Shown piece by piece: positions 35,362 to 43,839 of a stretch of 64,000 bases of DNA. The stretch spans positions 1-64,000 of the forward strand of contig NZ_FTMG01000009.1 of assembly GCF_900155965.1 (NCBI RefSeq). The letters run 5' to 3'. The notes under the pieces are model-generated. The model worked only from the letters and a program-made list of their open reading frames with translations. It ran no database searches and was not told the origin of the DNA. Both the position numbers and the translations under genes were made by a program. The stretch comes from Mucilaginibacter lappiensis. GTDB taxonomy: Bacteria > Bacteroidota > Bacteroidia > Sphingobacteriales > Sphingobacteriaceae. Every line of letters starts with the position of its first letter. Position 1 is the stretch's first letter.

Positions 35362-35655
35362 CTATAACTCAATATCTTTATAATGTTCAACAACCGGAAA
35401 AGGATCATAAAAATGATGTAATAACCTCTTCCATTCCTGGTATTCTTTTGATTGCCTGAAACCCTCGGTATGATCAGCTAATGTTTTCCATTCAACCAGT
35501 AATATATAACGGCTTGAATTTTCAATACAGCCCTTTAACTGATGACTAATATAGCCGGCCATTTTGGATATGATATTCTGAGCCAGAGAAAAAGCTTTTT
35601 CAAAAGCATTTTCCTCACCCGGGATCACGTTTAATATGGCTACTTCAAGTATCAT
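35362..35655 (-). CDS. ABM-domain protein inside the leu operon
   Basis: 97 residues from ATG ending at 35655 (MILEVAILNVIPGEENAFEK); the in-frame extension to 35712 is made of GAGATATGA repeat and rejected. A single dimeric alpha/beta barrel of the antibiotic biosynthesis monooxygenase type: GYISHQLKGCIENSSRYILL and VEWKTLADHTEGFRQSKEYQ are typical. Members can be heme-degrading or quinol monooxygenases. It lies between leuC and leuD and is bracketed by word repeats. Its job in leucine synthesis, if any, is unknown. Confidence 0.75.
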   Translation of the reverse strand: MILEVAILNVIPGEENAFEKAFSLAQNIISKMAGYISHQLKGCIENSSRYILLVEWKTLADHTEGFRQSKEYQEWKRLLHHFYDPFPVVEHYKDIEL

Positions 35656-35733
35656 TGTTATTTGGATATGAGATGTGAGATATGAGTATTGAGATTCTGT
35701 CTCAAATCTCATATCTAATGTCTCAAGTCTATT
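35656..35733. repeat. Word-repeat palindrome between leuC and the ABM gene
   Basis: TATGAGATGTGAGATATGAG, ATTGAGAT and four loop bases face TCTCAAATCTCATATCTAAT and GTCTCAAGTCT, giving an imperfect hairpin of about 28 bp. Confidence 0.85.
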
Positions 35734-37149
35734 TTAAACCAGTTCTTCTTCTTTCAAAAACTCCCGTATATCTGTTACCTTACCGGTAATGGCCGATGCT
35801 GCTGCGGTTAGCGGGCTAGCCAGGAAGGTGCGAGAATTTGGCCCCTGTCTGCCTTCGAAATTACGGTTGGAGGTAGATACGCAATATTTGCCTGCTGGTA
35901 TTTTATCTTCGTTCATGCCCAGGCATGCGCTGCAACCTGGTTCGCGAAGCGGGAAACCTGCCGCGTCAAATATCTTGTCCAATCCCTCACGGATGGCTTG
36001 TTCCTGTACCTGTTTTGATCCGGGAACTACCCATACGGTAACATTATCTGCCTTGTATTTGCCTTTTACAAACTCGGCCACCTGTCGCAGATCTTCAATG
36101 CGTGAGTTGGTGCAACTGCCGATGAATACATAGTCAATTGGTTTGCCCAATAGTGTTTCGTCATCGTGCAGGCCCATGTATTCCAGGGCTTTTTTGTATG
36201 ATCCCTGCTCTTTGGCTTCAAACGAAGCGGTTTCAGGAACGTGTTGTGTAACGCCAATGCCCATACCGGGGTTTGTTCCGTAGGTGATCATTGGCTCAAT
36301 GTCTTCGGCTCTAAAGGATAATACTTCATCAAACTGAGCATCAGCGTCAGAGTATAAAGTTTTCCAGTAAGCTACTGCTTTATCCCACTCTTCGCCTTTA
36401 GGGGCAAATTCGCGGCCTTTTACGTATTCAATAGTTGTTTCGTCTGGAGCAATTAAGCCGCAACGGGCACCCATTTCGATGCTCATGTTACAGATGGTCA
36501 TACGACCTTCCATGCTTAAAGAACGGATGGTATCGCCTGCATATTCCACCGCATAACCTGTGCCGCCTGCGGCTGAGATCTGCGCGATGATGTACAGGAT
36601 GATATCTTTAGCGCCAACGCCTTTGTGCAGCTTACCGTTTACTTCAATCTTCATCCTTTTGGGGCGGGATTGCAGCAAACACTGGGTTGCCATAACTTGC
36701 TCTACCTGAGAAGTGCCTATACCGAACGCTATGGCACCAAAGGCGCCATGTGTTGAGGTATGACTATCACCACAAACATAAGTACCACCCGGGCGCGTAA
36801 TGCCCAGCTCGGGCCCTATTACGTGTACTATACCCTGGTAAGGGTGCCCCAAACCGTATAGCTCAATACCAAATTCCTTACAGTTTTTGGTAAGCATATC
36901 AACCTGGTAGCGGGAAAGTTCTTCTTTGATGGGGAGGTGCTGATCAATGGTAGGAACGTTATGATCGGCGGTGGCCACAGTTTGTTTTGGCCTGAAAACC
37001 GGTAACCCTCTGGTACGCAAGCCGTCAAATGCCTGCGGACTGGTTACTTCGTGGATGAAATGTGTGTCGATGTATAAAATGTCGGGAAAACCCTCGTTGC
37101 TACTGACGACGTGTGCATCCCAAATCTTATCAAATAATGTTTGTCCCAT
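35734..37149 (-). CDS. leuC: 3-isopropylmalate dehydratase, large subunit
   Basis: 471 residues, usual length. [4Fe-4S] aconitase-family subunit. Iron-sulfur ligands are expected in IGSCTNSRIEDLR (one Cys) and GCSACLGMNEDK (two Cys). VCGDSHTSTHGAFGAIAFG is the family signature. It isomerises 2- to 3-isopropylmalate together with LeuD. Confidence 0.97.
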   Translation of the reverse strand: MGQTLFDKIWDAHVVSSNEGFPDILYIDTHFIHEVTSPQAFDGLRTRGLPVFRPKQTVATADHNVPTIDQHLPIKEELSRYQVDMLTKNCKEFGIELYGLGHPYQGIVHVIGPELGITRPGGTYVCGDSHTSTHGAFGAIAFGIGTSQVEQVMATQCLLQSRPKRMKIEVNGKLHKGVGAKDIILYIIAQISAAGGTGYAVEYAGDTIRSLSMEGRMTICNMSIEMGARCGLIAPDETTIEYVKGREFAPKGEEWDKAVAYWKTLYSDADAQFDEVLSFRAEDIEPMITYGTNPGMGIGVTQHVPETASFEAKEQGSYKKALEYMGLHDDETLLGKPIDYVFIGSCTNSRIEDLRQVAEFVKGKYKADNVTVWVVPGSKQVQEQAIREGLDKIFDAAGFPLREPGCSACLGMNEDKIPAGKYCVSTSNRNFEGRQGPNSRTFLASPLTAAASAITGKVTDIREFLKEEELV

Positions 37150-37257
37150 GTTTTTTAGTCTTTAGTCTAAAGTCCGAAGTAGTAAGTCATAAGCCGTAAG
37201 TATAAAGTCATTGACTTATAACTTCATACTTATGACTTACGACTCAAGACTTGATTA
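37150..37257. repeat. Word-repeat palindrome between ilvC and leuC
   Basis: TTTAGTCTTTAGTCTAAAGT, AGTAAGTCATAAGCCGTAAG and TATAAAGTCATTGAC lead into ATAACTTCATACTTATGACT and TACGACTCAAGACTT. Repeated AGTC/GACTTA words make a long imperfect hairpin. Confidence 0.8.
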
Positions 37258-38316
37258 TTACGCTTCTACAGCCTGGTTTTCAGGGCGTAAGCTGCGTACA
37301 GTTTTACCTGCCTGCCATAATTCGCTTTCGCGTAATTCTTTCAATTCAGCATCCAGTTTTTCGCGGTAATCAGCTTTGCTGTTGGAGTCAATTGATTTTT
37401 GTGACTCAACACCTGTTGCAACGCTTTTGTATAATTCTTCAAATACTGGTTTAGTAGCGTCACGGAATTTTTTCCACCAATCCAAAGCACCACGTTGTGC
37501 GGTAGTTGAGCAATTGGCATACATCCAATCCATACCATTTTCTGCAACTAGTGGCATTAATGATTGTGTTAACTCTTCCACAGTTTCGTTAAAGGCTTCT
37601 GAAGGAGAGTGGCCATTGGCACGCAATACATCATATTGAGCGGCAAAGATACCCTGGATACAACCCATCAGTGTACCACGCTCGCCAGTTAAATCGCTAT
37701 ATACTTCTTTTTTGAAGTTGGTTTCAAATAAGTAACCGCTACCTACAGCAATACCTAATGCAATTACACGGTCAAATGCTTTACCGGTAGCATCCTGGAA
37801 AATAGCGTAGCTTGAGTTTAAGCCACGGCCTTGTAAAAACATGCGGCGTAATGAAGTACCTGATCCTTTAGGAGCAACCAAAAATACGTCAACATCGGCA
37901 GGTGGAACGATGCCGGTTTGCTCGTTAAAAGTAATACCAAAACCATGAGAAAAGTATAATGCTTTACCAGGAGTTAAGTGTTTTTTAACAGTTGGCCAAA
38001 GGGCAATCTGAGCTGCATCGCTTAATAAATAGCAAATTACAGTTCCTCTTTCCAGAGCTTCTTCAATTTCAAAAAGTGTTTCGCCGGGTACAAAGCCATC
38101 GCTTACTGCTTTATCCCATGTTTTGGTGCCTTTACGCTGACCAACAATTACATTGATGCCATTGTCTTTTTGGTTTAATGCCTGACCCGGACCTTGAACG
38201 CCATAGCCAATTACCGCTACAACTTCGTCTTTTAATACGTCCTGAGCTTTTGATAAAGGGAACTCTTCGCGGGTTACTACGTTTTCTTCAGTACCGCCGA
38301 AATTTAATTTTGCCAT
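37258..38316 (-). CDS. ilvC: Ketol-acid reductoisomerase
   Basis: 352 residues. It converts acetolactate/acetohydroxybutyrate to the dihydroxyvalerates with Mg2+ and NAD(P)H. The Rossmann motif is VIGYGVQGPGQALN, where the usual G-S-Q position reads GPGQ, and the basic QRKG stretch would favour NADPH. The metal-binding DLTGERGTLMG and the C-terminal knotted domain follow. The sequence looks closer to the variant shared by Bacteroidota and eukaryotic mitochondria than to short class I enzymes. Confidence 0.94.
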   Translation of the reverse strand: MAKLNFGGTEENVVTREEFPLSKAQDVLKDEVVAVIGYGVQGPGQALNQKDNGINVIVGQRKGTKTWDKAVSDGFVPGETLFEIEEALERGTVICYLLSDAAQIALWPTVKKHLTPGKALYFSHGFGITFNEQTGIVPPADVDVFLVAPKGSGTSLRRMFLQGRGLNSSYAIFQDATGKAFDRVIALGIAVGSGYLFETNFKKEVYSDLTGERGTLMGCIQGIFAAQYDVLRANGHSPSEAFNETVEELTQSLMPLVAENGMDWMYANCSTTAQRGALDWWKKFRDATKPVFEELYKSVATGVESQKSIDSNSKADYREKLDAELKELRESELWQAGKTVRSLRPENQAVEA

Positions 38317-38424
38317 TGTTTTGTTTATTTTTATTGATTACACCGGTGTTTTAATGGTTGCACCGATTTTATTTAAAGTTTAAATTTTATTGCTTATAAA
38401 GATAAGAAGCTTTCGGCTCTTAAC

Positions 38425-39078
38425 TTACATTGTAAATACTTTTTCGCCTTGGTTAAGGTATTCGTTTTCTATTACTTCTTCGCCTGGTTCCAGTCTTTCA
38501 AATTCGCGTAGTTTACGGTTAAAACCATCACTATCTTTAATAATGGCTACACGAGCGCTGCGTACAAACTCGATTAGGCCGAAGGGCTGCAATATACTGA
38601 TCAAATTGTCAGTTTCCTCACGGTGACCAGTGGTTTCAAATACCGTATAATCTTTACGAAGTACAACTACCCGTGCACCGTTTTCACGCAATAGACGTTC
38701 AACACTCACTTTTTCGGCAATAACATCGGTTGATACTTTATATAACGCTAATTCCTGCCAAATCACATCGGCATTGGTATGATAATAGGCTTTCAGTACT
38801 TCCACCTGTTTTTCTATCTGGCGAACAAGCTTGTGTACCACTTCTTCCGATTCGGTGATCACAATGTTAAAGCGGTGAATTTTATCGATCTCGGATGGAG
38901 ACGTATTCAGGCTTTCGATATTGATCTTACGGCGCGAAAATATGATGGCTATGCGTGTTAGCAGGCCTATCTGATTTTCGGTGTATACCGTGATGTTAAA
39001 TTCTTGTTTAGAAGCCCCCTCTAAATCTCCCCCGGCAGGGGAGACTTTATGATTTATAACTTTATTGTTGTTTTCCAT
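38425..39078 (-). CDS. ilvN: Acetolactate synthase small (regulatory) subunit
   Basis: 217 residues. An ACT domain (about 25-100: FNITVYTENQIGLLTRIAII) is followed by the ALS_ss_C domain, which ends around 190-200; a charged tail follows (EFERLEPGEEVIENEYLNQG). It binds valine and activates IlvB. Unusual: residues 12-23 (VSPAGGDLEGAS) before the ACT domain are encoded by a CCCC-type repeat nearly identical to the one in the hemCD-hemB spacer. No later ATG would preserve the ACT domain, so the repeat is translated. Confidence 0.93.
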   Translation of the reverse strand: MENNNKVINHKVSPAGGDLEGASKQEFNITVYTENQIGLLTRIAIIFSRRKINIESLNTSPSEIDKIHRFNIVITESEEVVHKLVRQIEKQVEVLKAYYHTNADVIWQELALYKVSTDVIAEKVSVERLLRENGARVVVLRKDYTVFETTGHREETDNLISILQPFGLIEFVRSARVAIIKDSDGFNRKLREFERLEPGEEVIENEYLNQGEKVFTM

Positions 39079-39128
39079 TTTTTATTGTCTTTTTTAAACT
39101 CCTCCCTTCCGGGGAGGTCGGGTGGGGC
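39011..39128. repeat. CCCC-type palindrome spanning the ilvB-ilvN junction and the ilvN 5' end
   Basis: On the minus strand one arm, AGCCCCACCCGACCTCCCCG (from 39126), lies between the ilvB stop and the ilvN ATG. The second arm (39045-39011, ending AGATTTAGAGGGGGCTTC) lies inside ilvN. The arrangement copies 19334-19422 with a longer loop that holds the ilvN start codon. Confidence 0.85.
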
Positions 39129-39130
39129 TT

Positions 39131-40867
39131 TTATTTCAACCTGATCTCGGCTACGCTGCATCCTTGCGGTACCATCGGGAACACGTTGTTCTCTTTTGTT
39201 ACCATTACTTCTAAAAGGAATGATCCTTTGGTGCTCAGCATTTCATTTAATGCAGCAGGCAAATCTTTACGATCATCGATCATTTTACCGGCAATTCTGT
39301 ATGCAGCAGCAACCGCAACAAAATCAGGGCTTTGGATATCTACAAACGAATAACGGCGCTCATTAAATAACTCCTGCCATTGCCTAACCATACCCAGGAA
39401 ACGGTTGTTCAGGATGATGATCTTTACATCTATACCAGTTTGCATAATAGTACCTAATTCCTGCAAGGTCATCTGGAAACCGCCATCGCCAATAATAGCA
39501 ACAACAGTGCGGTCCTGGGCGCCAAATTTAGCGCCGATAGCTGCAGGCAGGGCAAAGCCCATAGTACCTAAACCGCCACTGGTAACGTTGCTGCGTGTTT
39601 TATTGAATTTGGCATAACGACAGGCCACCATCTGGTGCTGACCAACATCGGTTACAATAATAGCCTCACCTTTTGTAATTTCATTCAATTGTTTGATCAC
39701 CTCGCCCATGGTCATTTCTGGGGTGGTAGGGTTCAATTCGTCATGAATTACGGCTTCAATTTCTTTCTGAGTGTATTCGTTAAAGGTATTCAGCCATTCG
39801 GTATGCTTCTTTTCTTCAATTAGTTTAGTCAGCATAGGAAGGGTCTCTTTACAGTCGCCCCATACCGGTACAGTTGATTTTACGTTTTTGTCAATCTCCG
39901 CCGGATCAATATCCAGATGTACCACCTTGGCTTGCTTAGCATATTTATCCAAACGGCCAGTTACACGATCATCAAAGCGCATACCGATAGCAATCAGCAC
40001 ATCGCATTCGTTAGTTAATACATTAGGGCCGTAATTACCGTGCATACCCAACATACCTACGTTTAAAGGATGCTCTGTAGGGATGGCACCGGCACCTAAA
40101 ACAGTCCATGCTGCAGGGATACCGCTTTTTTCAACAAAAGCTTTAAACTCCTGTTCGGCAGTGCCCAGGATTACACCCTGGCCCCAAATGATAAATGGCT
40201 TTTTAGCCTGATTGATCAGCGCGGCAGCTTCCTGAACGTATTGTGTACGCACAATAGGTTTTGGCCTGTAGCTACGGATATGGTTACATTTTGTATAACC
40301 CTCAAAGTTAAATTTTTGTATTTGTGCGTTTTTGGTAATGTCGATCAATACCGGTCCGGGGCGGCCGCTTTTGGCTATATAGAAAGCTTTGGCGATAACC
40401 TCAGGGATCTCGTTGGCGTCCGTTACCTGGTAATTCCATTTGGTTACCGGAGTGGTGATGTTGATCACGTCGGTTTCCTGGAAGGCATCGGTACCCAATA
40501 AATGAGCGAACACTTGTCCGGTGATACATACTACAGGCGTGCTGTCTATCTGAGCGTCGGCTAAGCCGGTTACCAGGTTGGTTGCACCAGGACCGCTGGT
40601 TGCAAATACAACACCCACTTTACCAGAAGTACGGGCGTAGCCTTGACCTGCATGGATACCACCTTGTTCATGACGGACCAGGATGTGGTTCAGTTTATCA
40701 TTATAATCAAATAGAGCATCATAGATGGGCATGATAGCGCCACCCGGGTAGCCAAAGATGGTATCAACACCTTCAACAATTAATGCCTCCAATAATGCTA
40801 CTGATCCTGAAACTTCTACCGCTGTTGTTGGTGCGGGTGTAGTTAATGTTTCCTGTGCAACTTCCAT
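39131..40867 (-). CDS. ilvB: Acetolactate synthase large (catalytic) subunit
   Basis: 578 residues, TPP-dependent. It makes acetolactate from two pyruvates, or acetohydroxybutyrate from pyruvate and 2-oxobutanoate. Catalytic Glu is in LVRHEQGGIHAGQGYA; TPP motif is IIGDGGFQMTLQELG then NNRFLGMVRQWQ; FAD-binding central domain (about 200-340) includes IAIGMRFDDRVTG. It precedes ilvN with a 52-base gap and follows ilvD. Confidence 0.97.
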   Translation of the reverse strand: MEVAQETLTTPAPTTAVEVSGSVALLEALIVEGVDTIFGYPGGAIMPIYDALFDYNDKLNHILVRHEQGGIHAGQGYARTSGKVGVVFATSGPGATNLVTGLADAQIDSTPVVCITGQVFAHLLGTDAFQETDVINITTPVTKWNYQVTDANEIPEVIAKAFYIAKSGRPGPVLIDITKNAQIQKFNFEGYTKCNHIRSYRPKPIVRTQYVQEAAALINQAKKPFIIWGQGVILGTAEQEFKAFVEKSGIPAAWTVLGAGAIPTEHPLNVGMLGMHGNYGPNVLTNECDVLIAIGMRFDDRVTGRLDKYAKQAKVVHLDIDPAEIDKNVKSTVPVWGDCKETLPMLTKLIEEKKHTEWLNTFNEYTQKEIEAVIHDELNPTTPEMTMGEVIKQLNEITKGEAIIVTDVGQHQMVACRYAKFNKTRSNVTSGGLGTMGFALPAAIGAKFGAQDRTVVAIIGDGGFQMTLQELGTIMQTGIDVKIIILNNRFLGMVRQWQELFNERRYSFVDIQSPDFVAVAAAYRIAGKMIDDRKDLPAALNEMLSTKGSFLLEVMVTKENNVFPMVPQGCSVAEIRLK

Positions 40868-40963
40868 AGTGTTGGGTATTATGTTGTATGTTTATTGTTG
40901 TTTTACGTAGTACGTTTTACGTGATACGTTTTTATTTATTAGCAATTTTAATTAGGTATAACC
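40868..40963. repeat. TACGT word stretch between ilvD and ilvB
   Basis: TTTTACGTAGTACGTTTTAC followed by GTGATACGTTTTT: three or four TACGT-type units and no paired arm. This is a weaker member of the junction-repeat class. Confidence 0.5.
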
Positions 40964-42676
40964 TTACGGCATTTCGTCAGTTACACAACCTTCGGCAGCG
41001 GTACTTACTGTTTTGGCGTAACGGTATAATAAACCTTTGGATACCTTTAAAGCAGGTTGTTTCCAGGCTGCTTTACGTGCGGCAAATTCTTCATCACTGA
41101 TGAGTACGTTGATGGTGCGGTTAATCGCATCAATAAATATCCGATCTTCGTCTTTCACAAAAGCGATACCGCCGCCATCATAGGCCTCGGGTGTAATGTG
41201 ACCAACTACAAAGCCGTGTGTTCCGCCTGAAAAACGTCCGTCGGTAATTAATGCTACCGAACTACCCAGCCCGGCGCCAAATATGGCAGAGGTAGGTTTT
41301 AACATTTCTGGCATACCCGGAGCACCTTTAGGGCCCACGTTACGAATAACCACTACATCTCCAGACTTAACACGTCCGCTTTGTATGCCGTGTATCAATT
41401 CAAATTCGCCATCAAATACACGGGCAGGGCCTTCAAAGCTGGTGCCTTCTTTACCTGTAATCTTGGCTACGCTGCCACCTTCGGCAAGATTTCCGTACAA
41501 TATCTGTAGGTGACCGGTAGCTTTAATTGGTTTTTCGGCCGGGCGGATTATAGTTTGTGTTTCGAAATTGATCTCCGGAACATCTGCTAAATTCTCAGCA
41601 ATGGTTTTGCCGGTAACAGTAAGGCAATCCCCATTCAGCCATCCCTGGCTAAGGCAATATTTCATTACAGCAGGTACACCGCCAACCTTGTGCAGGTCTT
41701 CCATCATGTACTTACCGCTTGGCTTCATATCGGCCAGTACCGGGATACGGTTACTTACGGTTTGGAAATCATCCTGGGTTACTTTAACATCAACGCTTTT
41801 GGCCATGGCTATCAAGTGCAATACCGCGTTGGTTGAGCCACCCAATACCATGATCACTACTATAGCATTTTCAAATGCCTCACGGGTCATGATGTCTGAT
41901 GGTTTAATATCTTTTTCTAACAATACCTTGATCGCTTTACCGGCGGCAAGGCATTCTGCTTTTTTATCTTCGCTTAATGCCGGGTTTGATGACGAGTATG
42001 GCAAACTCATACCTAATGCTTCAATAGCAGCCGCCATGGTATTGGCTGTATAGATACCACCGCATGCACCAGCGCTTGGACAAGCGTTTTTAATTACGCC
42101 CATAAAATCAACGTCATCTATCTGGCCCGCAATCTTTTTACCTAAAGCCTCAAATGCCGATACAATGTTCAAGTCTTCACCTTTCCAGTGACCTGGTTTA
42201 ATAGTGCCACCATATACCATAATAGACGGGCGGTTTAAACGCCCCATGGCCATAATGGAGCCTGGCATGTTTTTATCACAGCCCGGTAGGGTAATTAAAC
42301 CATCATAATACTGTGCACCGGTAACCGCTTCAATAGAATCGGCAATGATGTCGCGGCTCATTAATGAGTAGCGCATACCCTCTGTACCATTGCTCATACC
42401 GTCGCTTACGCCAATGGTATGGAATATCAGGCCTACCATATCCTCATCCCAGATACCTTGTTTAACCAACTTGGCCAGATCGTTCAGGTGCATATTGCAG
42501 GTGTTACCATCGTAACCCATGCTGGCTACTCCAACTTGTGCTTTTTCCATGTCGTCGTCGGTTAAACCTATGCCGTATAACATGGCCTTGGCAGCAGGTT
42601 GTGTTTCGTCCTGCGTAAAAGTTTTGCTGTACTTATTCAATTCTATAGCCGCTGTAGTATCTGATGATGAACTCAT
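40964..42676 (-). CDS. ilvD: Dihydroxy-acid dehydratase
   Basis: 570 residues. Iron-sulfur dehydratase producing 2-oxoisovalerate and 2-oxo-3-methylvalerate. Cluster ligand regions are GCDKNMPGSIMAMGRLN and ACPSAGACGGIYTANTMA; GRFSGGTHGFVVGHITPEA is the family signature. It is the first gene of the leftward ilv-leu block, so its upstream region (42677-43000), with the palindrome at 42734-42750, probably holds the main operon control. Confidence 0.96.
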   Translation of the reverse strand: MSSSSDTTAAIELNKYSKTFTQDETQPAAKAMLYGIGLTDDDMEKAQVGVASMGYDGNTCNMHLNDLAKLVKQGIWDEDMVGLIFHTIGVSDGMSNGTEGMRYSLMSRDIIADSIEAVTGAQYYDGLITLPGCDKNMPGSIMAMGRLNRPSIMVYGGTIKPGHWKGEDLNIVSAFEALGKKIAGQIDDVDFMGVIKNACPSAGACGGIYTANTMAAAIEALGMSLPYSSSNPALSEDKKAECLAAGKAIKVLLEKDIKPSDIMTREAFENAIVVIMVLGGSTNAVLHLIAMAKSVDVKVTQDDFQTVSNRIPVLADMKPSGKYMMEDLHKVGGVPAVMKYCLSQGWLNGDCLTVTGKTIAENLADVPEINFETQTIIRPAEKPIKATGHLQILYGNLAEGGSVAKITGKEGTSFEGPARVFDGEFELIHGIQSGRVKSGDVVVIRNVGPKGAPGMPEMLKPTSAIFGAGLGSSVALITDGRFSGGTHGFVVGHITPEAYDGGGIAFVKDEDRIFIDAINRTINVLISDEEFAARKAAWKQPALKVSKGLLYRYAKTVSTAAEGCVTDEMP

Positions 42677-42733
42677 TTTTATTTGGTATGATAGACTAAT
42701 TTGTAAATAATTCTGCCTGTTGATCCTGGTTTA

Positions 42734-42750
42734 TTCGTACAGTACGAATC
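42734..42750. promoter_or_regulatory. Candidate operator upstream of ilvD
   Basis: ATTCGTACAGTACGAAT is a perfect 8-bp inverted repeat around one base, centred 66 bases before the ilvD ATG. No clear TAnnTTTG box was found nearby, so its position relative to the promoter is unknown. The stretch from here to 43194 is AT-rich and shows no gene. Confidence 0.5.
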
Positions 42751-43194
42751 TGTATTTGTAAGGTAGATATAGCAATAAAGAATAGCAATAGCTACGAATT
42801 TTTTTTGAAAAAAGTATTTTATGTTGTTTTTATTGTAAATATGAAATTTAATTCTGTTTAAAATAAAAATATAGCAATAATGTATGTTATAAAATATACC
42901 AAAGTTCAAAACGGTATTCGGTACATTTTTTATGCATGCATAGTAAGTTGCCGATTTTCTGCCTGAAATAGCTAAACCTGTTAGCGGATTTGTAAAAATT
43001 CGGCTGCTTTGCATGGTGTAATTGCTGCTTAATGATATTGCTTAATTCTATGTATAAATTGCCTTAAAATTTACCCCCGTTAATTTAAACAACTTTTGAG
43101 CAGGGGCCGATAAAAAAAGGATTCACTTTGTTCAGTATCGGCTAATGTCATGTTGCTTATGAATTGATGTTTAGCCCATAATATTATCCCAAAA

Positions 43195-43294
43195 ACATGG
43201 TTTACACTTTTTTGAAGAAATAAAACACAATGAATTGATTTACAATTATTTAAATGTATGTTAACCATAAAAAGTGTAAACCATGTAAACCCAC
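43195..43294. repeat. TGTAAACC inverted-repeat element near atpC
   Basis: ACATGGTTTACACTTTTT (43195-43212) and its perfect complement at 43269-43286 enclose 56 bases; GTGTAAACCATGTAAACCCA follows from 43274. Shares units with 28621-28757. Confidence 0.7.
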
Positions 43295-43386
43295 CTTTTT
43301 TATTAATTGAGTTACTCCCCAACTCAAGACTCTACGCCAATTGATGGTTGACATAGTTTGTTAAATCCCCTGTCGAAAAAAATGTC

Positions 43387-43425
43387 AAAAAAAAACGTCC
43401 GGGGTATTATACCCGGACGTTTTTT
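43387..43425 (-). terminator. Terminator after atpC
   Basis: AAACGTCCGGGT / ACCCCGGACGTTT-type stem with a TATA loop and T-tracts on both sides, 20 bases beyond the atpC stop. Bidirectional by symmetry. Confidence 0.85.
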
Positions 43426-43444
43426 GTAAATGTAGGTATAAGGA

Positions 43445-43699
43445 CTATTTGTGCTGAATGCCTTCAGCAAGAATAATGACCTTATTGTTTAATACTTCAA
43501 CCACACCGCCTTTAATAAAGAAAACTTCTTCTTTAGCAGCGCTGCCACCGCGCACAGTTAATTTACCATCCTGTAAAGTAGAGATGATAGGCGCGTGGTG
43601 GTTTAATATTTCAAATAATCCCAAAGTACCGGGAACGGTTACCGATGTGGCTTCGCCCTCGTACACTTTTTTATCGGGAGTAAGAATTTCTAATGTCAT
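43445..43699 (-). CDS. atpC: F-type ATP synthase epsilon subunit, short form
   Basis: 84 residues: only the N-terminal beta-sandwich (MTLEILTPDKKVYEGEATSV, TVPGTLGLFEILNHHAPIIS, then TLQDG). The C-terminal helical hairpin, which inhibits ATP hydrolysis in longer homologues of about 135 residues, is absent. Short epsilon subunits occur in this phylum. It follows atpD across a 140-base word-repeat spacer; the remaining ATP synthase genes are not in the window. Confidence 0.93.
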   Translation of the reverse strand: MTLEILTPDKKVYEGEATSVTVPGTLGLFEILNHHAPIISTLQDGKLTVRGGSAAKEEVFFIKGGVVEVLNNKVIILAEGIQHK

Positions 43700-43838
43700 G
43701 TTTGATTAGATGTGAGATATTAGATGTGAGATTTGAGACAAACGCCTCTTTACTACCATATCTTTATATCTCTTGTTTTTAATAGGAGATATAAGATTTG
43801 AAAAGCTAATCTCAAATCTCATATCTCAAATCTCCTAT
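43700..43838. repeat. Word-repeat palindrome between atpD and atpC
   Basis: GATTAGATGTGAGATATTAG and TGTGAGATTTGAGAC (43703-43738) face AATCTCAAATCTCATATCTC and AAATCTCCTATC (43808-43839), with internal TATCTTTATATCTC and GAGATATAAGAT. Confidence 0.85.
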
Positions 43839-43839
43839 C

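Noticed and set aside
35318..35733. Reiterated GAGATATGA stretches considered as a CRISPR or tandem array
   Set aside because: Units are short, variable and arranged as inverted arms; there are no equal spacers and no cas genes.
42677..43194. Attenuator or T-box leader upstream of ilvD
   Set aside because: No leader peptide rich in branched-chain codons and no T-box core were found; only the palindrome at 42734 stands out.
43080..43322. 80-codon ORF near atpC
   Set aside because: Its distinctive peptide comes from the TGTAAACC repeat and is shared with a spurious ORF at 28700.
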